A stretch of 64,000 bases of DNA from JABACD01 sp047639675 (GTDB lineage Bacteria; Planctomycetota; UBA1135; GCA-002686595), in the NCBI GenBank assembly GCA_047639675.1, contig JBLIOI010000012.1, positions 1 to 64,000 on the forward strand, given 5' to 3'. Shown here piece after piece: positions 35,001-41,707 of this stretch. Each line of letters opens with the position of its first letter. Positions within the stretch are counted from its first letter, which is position 1. Position numbers and translations under genes: made by a program. The notes under the pieces were generated by a model. The model did not search any database. It was not told where the DNA came from and saw nothing but the letters and a program-made list of their open reading frames with translations.

Positions 35001-35514
35001 TGGGCGCCGGGGTTCCTTCCGCTACAGCCACGATCCCAATCGCTTGAACGGTTCCTACGCGATCTTGCCGGGCTCAACACCTGCGGCACTGTTTGCTCTA
35101 TCGCTGCTTGGCGAAGACCTCGACTCCCGAAGGTACGCACCGGCTTGGGACTTCCTCGCTGAACGCAGTCCAACCGACTACCGTTACACAACGGACGCCG
35201 AATTTGTCTCGCAAGCACAGGGCAACCTGTACTTCTGGTACTACGGAAGCTTGGCTTCCTTGCGCCGCGGCGGCAAGACCTGGCAAAAGTGGAACGTGCG
35301 CTTGAAAGAAACACTGCTCGACTCACAGCGCTCGGACGGTTCCTGGGAACCGATCTCGATCTATGCGCGCAACTATGCTGCCGACAATCGTGGAGACGCG
35401 AGTTACACCACAGCGATGAACGTGCTCTCTCTCGAGGTTTACTACCGCTACTTCACGCCGCTATTGCAGGCGAATCAAGCGCCGGCCAGACAGACATCCG
35501 GAACCTCGCGCTAG
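32062..35514 (+). CDS. PD40 propeller - TonB-like anchor - linker - toroid fusion
   Basis: The 1150-aa protein has a first membrane helix at residues 13-31, then a TolB-like PD40 region (~45-325) with repeats such as APALSADGRWIVFSTGE and REPAFTTDGNRIFFASDRE. Two more helices follow at ~332-352 and ~363-378; the second carries SLIAH (S367, H371), the same Ser-x3-His spacing that TonB uses to couple to ExbB/ExbD, and in the same inside-to-outside direction. A low-complexity linker of ~400 residues follows. The C-terminus (~790-1140) is an alpha/alpha toroid like prenyltransferase/squalene-oxidase repeats (VVERALEFLLAIQ, VGKTGLALLAFLGAG). I infer an ExbBD-driven envelope machine; the cargo is unknown. 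ATG 32062 was chosen one base after the exbD stop. Confidence 0.8.
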   Translation: MNRLRGIDNLGKNIVVVVSLLAAGFFAAWLRFEPHLGSAGNYTDGIRLYDSLAGEPIRFAVWEEAQELPGELNSEEHEHAPALSADGRWIVFSTGERGLNAELWIAEMQAGIAGEPRPLYELNTTFDELAPAFGANTLYFASNRPGGPGGFDLWSASFFDGELGPASLIEGGVNTAKDEMDPAPLGGAEAFAFSSNRNSAQRKGNDLYIAQPSSDADYSVEPIEALNSHSDDREPAFTTDGNRIFFASDREGPRGSFDLYSSLYEHGQWMPPRAVHGLNSEWNERSPQPTSDGFGLLFERSRRAPNGDTIAANIFRARSLEVFQRPGPRVGWLDLLILIALLVLALLAALAKRWESIEVLYKCFLVSLIAHAALLWWFRDIHPESEIAALPQRGPTYQVSLASNPKAAARTSERGGTLQVQSDSSEREPAEPERLASTAARELQATQPTAKSLERRAAEPTSLPEASTTEVAQQAAPVVTTAQLKDSPRLSRQTVGQAPALVLNTPTSGAHGEHEPNELASLTRHHVLASQPSAVQAAGINLQPVERGEEELLPTRSTQNDRRPTQVGDRKSSLSESVDLRQPDDYEQKGLALEEFADPTGDALLASKLVHERSSHGAVVHEEMHQANALRVSRTDEAPASWTPATDLRAQVSDGQLLAREDRIHQPARSKLDSSTPLSDRNPESPPSFESQSPLKTSGNLTPQPSSSSLPERRREPNLAANAPGRRVRANQPSNSSTPAPDRTELKTDRRLVSDDDGVKVAARFEHTPYRTRFGPAKARALEEHGGSLMTEAAVAAGLDYLASIQDEVGFWGDARRRDKKYGSVFVGKTGLALLAFLGAGHTQESRSAHSPVVERALEFLLAIQRNDTGHFGRTSAYSHGIATYALAENYALTGDTRLKEPLERAVVQILRNQEQSNRDKRRFGGWSYYGSNSQHSDGWPRVSVSAWQVMALESSRLAGLAVPNRAFSEARDFLAAAMDGRRGSFRYSHDPNRLNGSYAILPGSTPAALFALSLLGEDLDSRRYAPAWDFLAERSPTDYRYTTDAEFVSQAQGNLYFWYYGSLASLRRGGKTWQKWNVRLKETLLDSQRSDGSWEPISIYARNYAADNRGDASYTTAMNVLSLEVYYRYFTPLLQANQAPARQTSGTSR

Positions 35515-36917
35515 CGCGGTTTGGGTTGGCCACCTTCCAGCCACTCGGGAGTGATCGTCCCGTCAGCCACCAAGCGAACCGCTTCGTATCCCGCTTGCGT
35601 ACACTTGTACATGTGCTCGAAGTCGATGAATTCGGTCTCGTCCCGCACCGTGTGGTAGTCCTTGTGCAAGTTGTAGGACGAGAAGGTGTGACCAACGATG
35701 CCCTTCATGCAGAACACAATGTTGTCGGAGCGCATGAAGAAGTTCTGAGCTGGATAGGGATCCGCGGCAATATCGATTCCCTCGTCTCGATAGGTGTCCA
35801 TCAGATTCGTGCGCTCAAAGCCCGTCAACCACATGCGTCCAGCGCCCCCAACATTATCGTCGGGGCGTCCGATCATCTCGAAATTGAGGTTGGCGACGAT
35901 GCGCTGTAGCGCTTCGCCTGCATGATCGATGTAGAAGGTCGTGCCGACCACGCCTAATTCCTCCGCGGTTGCCAGGAAGAAGATCATCTCTCGCGCCTGG
36001 GGCCCATTGGCTGCGAACTTCTGCGCAAGCTCCAGAACACAGGCGACTCCCGAGGCGTCGTCATCGGCTCCGTTTTGTATGAGATCAGCATCAGGCTGTT
36101 CAGGAAGCGCGGATTGAGTTCCGTTGTGATCGTAGTGCGCAGAAACTACGACGATTTCCTTCCCAAGACTCGACCCCGGCAAACGACCGATGACATTGTG
36201 GCTTGCGACGATCTTGCGGTTGTAATGCATGTCCAGGTTGAGCGTCGCAATCTCGCCAGCGGCGATGCGCGCTTCATATTCTGGCGCGAGCTCGATCCAC
36301 GGCGTGTGTTGCTCAAGCTCAGAGTCCGAAACAAGCTTGGGCCGACTCGTGCGCGGCAAACTTGTCGCTGCTTTGCCGGCTCGACTGGAAAACGAAACGA
36401 TGAGCCCATAGCTCGACTCCTCCTCAACTACGTTTTCCTTCAGCCATTTGCGCGCCGAACTATAATTCATGTCGAGCAGGCAAAGGGCCGTCTTAGCCCC
36501 TCGAACAGCTGGCAACAGATCTCCCTTCCCAACCAATTGCAGCTCGTACTTTCCTCCAACTCCGCCGCGACGCATTCGAAAGTCTGCGCCGTAGGTTGCT
36601 TCAAGACTTTCTCCAATGACGAGTTCCGGAAGCGCTTCGTAACTCTCGATCTCAAAGAACATCTCTTGTAGAAAGCTGCCTTCGTCACCTGCAGGTTGAA
36701 GCCCGTAGGACTCAAGCTGGTCAGCAAGGTACTCAGACGCCAGGTCGATCCCCGCGCTACCGATGCTGCGTCCTTCGAGATCATCAGAGGCCAAGAAACT
36801 CACGTGTTCCTCCAATTCTCCAGCGCTGATCTCATTTTCGCCCTCTGCATAAATTTGCGAGGCGAGGAAGAAGCAAGTGGAGAGGAGAGCGAAGGGCCAC
36901 TGTTGGTTTAGAGTCAT
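35511..36917 (-). CDS. Secreted M28-family metallopeptidase
   Basis: The 468-aa zinc aminopeptidase-like protein has a signal peptide (WPFALLSTCFFLASQIYA), a PA-like inserted domain around residues 100-230 and the M28 core. Zinc and catalytic blocks are visible: VSAHYDHNG, NGADDDASGVACVLELA, ATAEELGVVG and the late SYNLHKDYHTVRDE. It is likely an envelope peptidase trimming peptides. The stop codon overlaps the stop of the convergent fusion gene by 3 bases (CTAG). Confidence 0.88.
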   Translation of the reverse strand: MTLNQQWPFALLSTCFFLASQIYAEGENEISAGELEEHVSFLASDDLEGRSIGSAGIDLASEYLADQLESYGLQPAGDEGSFLQEMFFEIESYEALPELVIGESLEATYGADFRMRRGGVGGKYELQLVGKGDLLPAVRGAKTALCLLDMNYSSARKWLKENVVEEESSYGLIVSFSSRAGKAATSLPRTSRPKLVSDSELEQHTPWIELAPEYEARIAAGEIATLNLDMHYNRKIVASHNVIGRLPGSSLGKEIVVVSAHYDHNGTQSALPEQPDADLIQNGADDDASGVACVLELAQKFAANGPQAREMIFFLATAEELGVVGTTFYIDHAGEALQRIVANLNFEMIGRPDDNVGGAGRMWLTGFERTNLMDTYRDEGIDIAADPYPAQNFFMRSDNIVFCMKGIVGHTFSSYNLHKDYHTVRDETEFIDFEHMYKCTQAGYEAVRLVADGTITPEWLEGGQPKPR

Positions 36918-36986
36918 GCGACCCTTCTAGCGTGGTTTGCTCCAATGCGCAATTCACAAGCAGGCTGCGGACCGCAGTTCACCTAA

Positions 36987-37037
36987 TAATGACCAAGTCG
37001 CGCTAATGACCAAGTCGCGCTAATGACCAAGTCGCGC
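36987..37037 (+). repeat. 17-bp tandem repeat, three copies
   Basis: The unit TAATGACCAAGTCGCGC occurs at 36987, 37004 and 37021 without spacer or mismatch. The first 12 bases of the unit recur in the adjoining palindrome, so the units look like shortened copies of one palindrome arm. Confidence 0.9.
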
Positions 37038-37090
37038 TAATGATCAAGTTGCCCGCGCTGCATGCAGCGCGGGCAACTTGGTCATTAGCG
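37035..37090. repeat. 56-bp palindrome with no loop
   Basis: Arms 37035-37062 and 37063-37090 are complementary at 27 of 28 positions, centred on TGCATGCA. It lies in the 208-base gap downstream of the aminotransferase-like fragment and upstream of the M28 gene. A smaller hairpin (GAGGCCT-ATT-AGGCCTC) lies at about 37099-37115 and may terminate the minus-strand gene. Confidence 0.85.
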
Positions 37091-37125
37091 AAAGTCTCGA
37101 GGCCTATTAGGCCTCGGAGGATCGG

Positions 37126-37398
37126 CTAAGCGACCAGGTCTCGCAAAGTCTTGAGCAGTCGCTCATTGTCCTTGGGGTCGCCAACATGAATGCGTACGGC
37201 CCCTGCGAGGTTACGCGGCACGCTCATCACTCCGGGCTCCAAGCGGCGATTTACGCGGCGAGCGAGTTCGGCGGGCTGCTGTACCTGCAACAGGATCCAG
37301 TCGCCAATCGACGGCATGGGCTGAATCCCAGGGATAGAAGCTAATCGCGAGGCGAATCGGTCCTTTTCGTAGCCATTTGCGTCGTCGTCGTCAAACAT
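37126..37398 (-). CDS. Stand-alone aminotransferase small-domain-like protein (HisC C-terminal-like)
   Basis: The 90-aa product resembles only the C-terminal domain of histidinol-phosphate-type aminotransferases: MPSIGDWILLQV, ARRVNRRLEPG, GAVRIHVGDPKDNERLLKTL. The PLP-binding large domain is absent, so it cannot be a working aminotransferase by itself. It starts with an acidic MFDDDD stretch and has a GAGGGGAA Shine-Dalgarno 2-3 bases from the usual distance, which suggests an expressed small protein rather than plain debris. The adjoining palindrome and tandem repeats leave open that it is a remnant of rearrangement. Confidence 0.6.
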   Translation of the reverse strand: MFDDDDANGYEKDRFASRLASIPGIQPMPSIGDWILLQVQQPAELARRVNRRLEPGVMSVPRNLAGAVRIHVGDPKDNERLLKTLRDLVA

Positions 37399-37642
37399 GG
37401 GTTCCCCTCTGTATCAGTGTTGCCAGAGTGCCTAGCGGCGCTCCGATGGTGTCCGCATCGTGCCCTTTCTCGGCCAGTCAGAGCCCACTTGGCCCTCGCC
37501 GACTGAGATCCCCTCAATCATGTAAACACCGTATCTAGTAGGTGTGCGATCTCCTAAGACAACCTATCGCGTTTACCGATCAGTCCCAAGCCTGGGAAAA
37601 GAGCTTTCCTGAACCAAGCCTTGCTTCCTCAGACATTCGAAT

Positions 37643-37648
37643 CATTCT
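37643..37648 (+). promoter_or_regulatory. Weak -10-like box of thrB
   Basis: CATTCT, exactly 6 bases before the ATG at 37655, matches the spacing of the leaderless boxes in this window but has C in place of the first T. The rest of the 256-base gap 37399-37654 holds nothing else I can identify. Confidence 0.3.
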
Positions 37649-37654
37649 GGCGCC

Positions 37655-38599
37655 ATGCCTCCCACCACCAAGGATTACGAGCCCATCGAACTGCGTGTTC
37701 GCGTGCCTGCCTCGACCTCGAATTTGGGCCCCGGATTCGACCAACTTGGACTAGCCCTTGAACTCTATTTAGATGTCCAGATGACCCGTCCGGTAGGCGC
37801 CAAAAAACACCAATTTGGGAGTCTCGGAGGGACAGCCAAAGCTTGGACCCTGGAGAAGAATTTGCTGCCAGAGGCTTTCGACGCTTGCCTGAAAAGGGCC
37901 GGGGCTACCCCCCAGTACTTTGAGTTTTGTGCGCACTCTGAGATACCCACTTGCGGCGGACTCGGTTCGAGCGGCGCAGCAGTCGTAGCAGGCTTGCTAC
38001 TCGCCAATCTCTGGTTGGGTCCCAAGGCTCTCTCACCCACCGAGTTGGCGGAGCTGGGCTGCGAACTCGAAGGCCATCCTGACAACTCTACCGCATCGCT
38101 ATTCGGCGGTTGCACGCTTGGCGTCCCGACTGACGCTGAAGGCTTACAAGTAATTCAGCATCCCTTGCATGCTGATTTCTTCTTCGCGGTCGTTTGGAGT
38201 TCGTTTCAACTCGAGACGAAAGCCGCCCGCGAAGCGCTACCGCAAACATTGCCCATCCATGACGTGGTACGCAACCTACGCAGCCTATCCCTCTTGCTCA
38301 CAGGGTTATCCAACGGCGATCCAGTAGCCCTACGGCTTGGATGCCGAGACAACCTGCATACGCCCTTCCGCCTGCCGCTGATTCCTGGTGCCAGTCGAGC
38401 GCTAAGCACTGCTAACTCTCTAGGCGCATGGTTGTCAGCGATAAGCGGTAGCGGCGCGTCGTTGATTGCCATCCACAACAATCATGAAACAGCGACCACG
38501 ATTGCAAAAGCGATGGCGAGCGAGCTTCGTGAAGCACATGGCGACGCCGAGTTCCGTGTGCTACGAGCAAGCAACAAAGGCGCCGAGCAACTAATCTGA
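37655..38599 (+). CDS. thrB: Homoserine kinase (ThrB)
   Basis: This GHMP-family kinase phosphorylates L-homoserine in threonine synthesis. Motif 1 VRVPASTSNLGPGFDQLGLA, motif 2 IPTCGGLGSSGAAVVAGL (the phosphate-binding loop) and motif 3 LSAISGSGASLIAI are all present. The length of 314 aa is normal. There is no threonine synthase or homoserine dehydrogenase gene nearby. Its 3' end overlaps the end of the convergent enzyme I-like gene by 9 bases. Confidence 0.92.
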   Translation: MPPTTKDYEPIELRVRVPASTSNLGPGFDQLGLALELYLDVQMTRPVGAKKHQFGSLGGTAKAWTLEKNLLPEAFDACLKRAGATPQYFEFCAHSEIPTCGGLGSSGAAVVAGLLLANLWLGPKALSPTELAELGCELEGHPDNSTASLFGGCTLGVPTDAEGLQVIQHPLHADFFFAVVWSSFQLETKAAREALPQTLPIHDVVRNLRSLSLLLTGLSNGDPVALRLGCRDNLHTPFRLPLIPGASRALSTANSLGAWLSAISGSGASLIAIHNNHETATTIAKAMASELREAHGDAEFRVLRASNKGAEQLI

Positions 38600-40405
38600 G
38601 TCGTTCACCAACTCGTCGTAGTCGCGAACAAACCTATCGAGGATTGGGAGAATGTCCGCTTGACAAGTTGCATCCAGAACTTTGGGAAGCGCCAATTTGG
38701 CACGCCCCAAGTCAATCGAGGCCAGCATGCGTTCCACATCGGCGATCACGATCGGCGAGACGCACAACTCGCCAACACCAGCAGCTATTAGTAAGGGCAA
38801 AACGTTTGGCCGCATGGCTCCGGGCCCGAAGACTACAAGTGATTTCTCTGCGCTGGCGGCTGCGGCAACAACCTCGCCGACAACTCGCAAGACTGTTGGG
38901 TGAGGCGTAGCAAAGACCTCCGCCAGCAGGTGATTGTCGCGATCCGATGCCAAAAGGAACTGGGCCAGCGCGTCATAATTTAGGTAGACAAAGTCAACCT
39001 CTGTTAGAACCGAGCGGATACCAAGTGCCGCCGCCGGAGTCTCGATAACCGCGCCCAATTCAAGCGAGGATGAAAGTCTATGGCCAGCGCGCTGTAAGTC
39101 CGAGCGCACATCGAAGAGCGCCTCACGCACCCTGCGCAATTCCGAGACGTCCGTCACAAACGGCACAACAATGCGCACCAAAGTGCCATCCACAGCTACG
39201 CGTAGAATCGCCTCCAATTGTCGCCTGAGCACATTGCTGCGACCGATTAGCGCGCGAACGCCTGCACGACCAAGCGCAGGATTCGTCTCGCCGGAGTCGT
39301 ACATGTAGTTGATGCCAAAGCTTGAACTCACGTCCAACAGACGGAACGTCACAGTTCCTCCAGCAGCCTCCGCAAGCACTGCTGAGTAATGAGCGACCAG
39401 CGAGTCTAGAGAAGGCTCTACGCTGTCAATCAGGTACAGAAGCTCCGTCCGATACAATCCGATCCCGGGCAGTCCCGATGCGATCGCCTGCTCTACTTCG
39501 GGAAGGTTCCCGCAACTCGCCCACAGGCGCAGTGCATGACCGTCGGCTGTCTTGAATGAGTCGGAAGACCAGATCTCCAGTCTCCCGGTTCCCTTATCCT
39601 CGCCCGAGGCACGCGCTTCGCGATATTGCGCGCGCACGACTTCGTCGGGGTTGACCCGTAAGGCTCCCTCCGTTGCATCCACGATTACAAAGTCACCCTC
39701 CTGCACGCGGTCGCGGAGGCCTTCAATACCGGTAACCATCGGAACGCCCATCGACCGCGCAAGGATCGCAGCGTGACTCGTCAACCCGCCTTCTTCCGTT
39801 GCGATGCCGAGTACCTGCTGGCCGTCGAGTTGGAACATGTCCACAATCGAGAGTTCGCGTGCGATCAGAATGTAGTTCTTGGGCGGAAGCTCGCTACCCG
39901 TCGGTTCGTGCGGTTCCAAGTTGCGCAAGACTCGAATTCCCACGTCTCGCAAGTCGACGGCACGTTCGCGCAAGAGCTCGTTCTCCACTAAACGAAAGAT
40001 GCGATCGAAATCGGAGATCACCTTGGCGATGGCTGCCTCCAAGCTCATCTGTTCATTGAGAATCAGATTCTCAACATCGGACAGAAAAACGGAATCTCTT
40101 AAATAAGCGGCGTGGGTATCTAGCACCCGAATGTGCTCGGCGGGTACACGGCCCTTGAGGTCTTCCTTAAGTCCGTCGAGCTGCGTTTTCGATTCCCGCA
40201 AAGATGCGTGAAATCGGTTCAGCTCTTGTTCAATTCCGTCCACGGGAACACGCCGTAGATTGGCCCGTGCCAGGTCATAGTCCTTGCGGTGTACAACCCC
40301 CAGAGCCAGTCCAGGGGTGATTGGCGTGCCCCTCAGCTCGAAGCCTAGGCTGCGTGCGGGAGAGGTTTCCTCGGTAATATCGGTGCTGCTGGTATTCTCG
40401 ATCAT
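38591..40405 (-). CDS. PTS enzyme I-like protein with degenerate PEP-binding domain
   Basis: The 604-aa protein follows enzyme I over its whole length. The phosphohistidine site is intact (EEGGLTSHAAILARSMGVP, H211), as are the HPr-binding helical region, GIGLYRTELLYL and VIETPAAA. The PEP-binding end is not: the usual GGDK reads SSSF, GTNDL reads NYDAL with the metal-binding Asp lost, and the catalytic-Cys motif (CGELAGD in E. coli) reads GPGAMRP without cysteine. It therefore probably cannot phosphorylate itself from PEP in the usual way. No HPr or sugar permease gene lies nearby. It may be a regulator (inference). Confidence 0.8.
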   Translation of the reverse strand: MIENTSSTDITEETSPARSLGFELRGTPITPGLALGVVHRKDYDLARANLRRVPVDGIEQELNRFHASLRESKTQLDGLKEDLKGRVPAEHIRVLDTHAAYLRDSVFLSDVENLILNEQMSLEAAIAKVISDFDRIFRLVENELLRERAVDLRDVGIRVLRNLEPHEPTGSELPPKNYILIARELSIVDMFQLDGQQVLGIATEEGGLTSHAAILARSMGVPMVTGIEGLRDRVQEGDFVIVDATEGALRVNPDEVVRAQYREARASGEDKGTGRLEIWSSDSFKTADGHALRLWASCGNLPEVEQAIASGLPGIGLYRTELLYLIDSVEPSLDSLVAHYSAVLAEAAGGTVTFRLLDVSSSFGINYMYDSGETNPALGRAGVRALIGRSNVLRRQLEAILRVAVDGTLVRIVVPFVTDVSELRRVREALFDVRSDLQRAGHRLSSSLELGAVIETPAAALGIRSVLTEVDFVYLNYDALAQFLLASDRDNHLLAEVFATPHPTVLRVVGEVVAAAASAEKSLVVFGPGAMRPNVLPLLIAAGVGELCVSPIVIADVERMLASIDLGRAKLALPKVLDATCQADILPILDRFVRDYDELVNDSD

Positions 40406-40533
40406 GGTCGCGGGTGCAAGTCGGGCTTATGCTGTGTCGGCACTGGCCGGTGCCCAAACCATCGTAACGCGCACCCGCCAGCCCACCAACGCAAGGTCGC
40501 TAAAGCACAAGACAAAGCAAGGCTAGATCAAGA

Positions 40534-41610
40534 ATGAGACCCCATAACTCCCGCGTAACCGCCCCCACTGCTCGATTCCTACCCCTCCTCGTGGCGCTCA
40601 CGCTAGCCAGCCCGGCCAGCGCGACAAGGGCCCCGGTCGATTTAGTGCTCCCGAGCGGCCCGGCACCCTCGATCTCTATCGACAAAACTCGCCGTGTTCC
40701 GACTGAACTCTTCGAGGTCGTCAAAATCGTGGACGGCGATACCATCCACATCTTGCGTAACGGACAGAAGGAGAAGCTGCGGCTGCTCTCCGTCGATACG
40801 GAGGAGAAAATCACGACGGGCCAAAACAACTCCGCCACGAAACCTCAGACGGTTTTCGGTGAAGAGACTCGGCTGTGGACCATTAATTACTTTGAGCAGT
40901 TCCGCGGAGAGGACAGCAAGATTCACGTCGGGTTACGATTCCCCTCGACCAAGGAATCCTACGATATCTACGGTCGATTGCTCTGCCACGTGCTGACTTC
41001 AGACGGAACAGATTTCAATCTGCTTCTCGTTCAACTCGGCAAGAGTCCCTACTTCAACAAGTACGGTAACAGCATGATTTGTCACGACGAATTTGTGCAA
41101 GCTCAGAACGAGGCGCAGCGCAATATCGTTGGTGTTTGGGATCCTCGAACGAACGTATCTCTGGACCCCAAGGTGCCTGTGGCGCTACGTCCCTACGCCG
41201 GGCTCCTGCCTTGGTGGCAAGTCCGCGCCGACGCCATCGACGCCTTTAGAGCCAAGTCCAAGAATGCTCCCAGCCAAGTGATTGCAGCTGACGAACCCGA
41301 GCGCCTCACAGAGGCTCTAGCTTCGGGAACTGAAGTCGAAATCTTCGGGACGCCTGATCGCCTCTTCGATGAAGACGACGGAAGCCGCACCGTTCTATTT
41401 CGAACCAGCGACAAACAGCAAGCGCTGCGTGTTTCGATCCCCAAGGATTCGCTAGCGTCCTTCGAAGCTTTCGATGTGGAAGGCTTACGCGATGAATTTC
41501 GCCAGAATTACGCCTTCGTGCGTGGAGTGATCACCAAGGGTCCGCGTGGATTCCGCTTGGAAACTCCTGACGTCGCCAGCTGGGTCCGGGCAGGAGCTGA
41601 ACCGAAGTAA
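40534..41610 (+). CDS. Secreted thermonuclease (SNase)-like protein
   Basis: The 358-aa protein has a signal peptide (ARFLPLLVALTLASPASA) and a staphylococcal-nuclease fold: EVVKIVDGDTIHI (metal-binding aspartates near D67-D69), KLRLLSVDTEE (catalytic Arg and Glu) and YDIYGRLLCHV (second Arg). The C-terminal ~130 residues form an extra, unassigned beta-rich domain. The conserved catalytic residues suggest an active, calcium-dependent nuclease in the envelope. It ends in a strong bidirectional terminator. Confidence 0.85.
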   Translation: MRPHNSRVTAPTARFLPLLVALTLASPASATRAPVDLVLPSGPAPSISIDKTRRVPTELFEVVKIVDGDTIHILRNGQKEKLRLLSVDTEEKITTGQNNSATKPQTVFGEETRLWTINYFEQFRGEDSKIHVGLRFPSTKESYDIYGRLLCHVLTSDGTDFNLLLVQLGKSPYFNKYGNSMICHDEFVQAQNEAQRNIVGVWDPRTNVSLDPKVPVALRPYAGLLPWWQVRADAIDAFRAKSKNAPSQVIAADEPERLTEALASGTEVEIFGTPDRLFDEDDGSRTVLFRTSDKQQALRVSIPKDSLASFEAFDVEGLRDEFRQNYAFVRGVITKGPRGFRLETPDVASWVRAGAEPK

Positions 41611-41637
41611 GCGCGGATCTGGACCTCTAAAAAACAA

Positions 41638-41675
41638 CAGGGGCCCGATCGGTTTATTCACCGATCGGGCCCCTG
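41638..41675. terminator. Strong bidirectional rho-independent terminator
   Basis: Perfect 16-bp stem (41638-41653 with 41660-41675) around the loop TTATTC. An A-rich tract precedes it and a T-rich tail follows (CCTATTTGTT), so it serves both convergent genes. Confidence 0.88.
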
Positions 41676-41707
41676 CCTATTTGTTGCCTAGAACGAGGAT
41701 CTGTCGA

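Noticed and set aside
36987..37037. Short CRISPR array
   Set aside because: The 17-base units abut with no spacers, and there are no cas genes.
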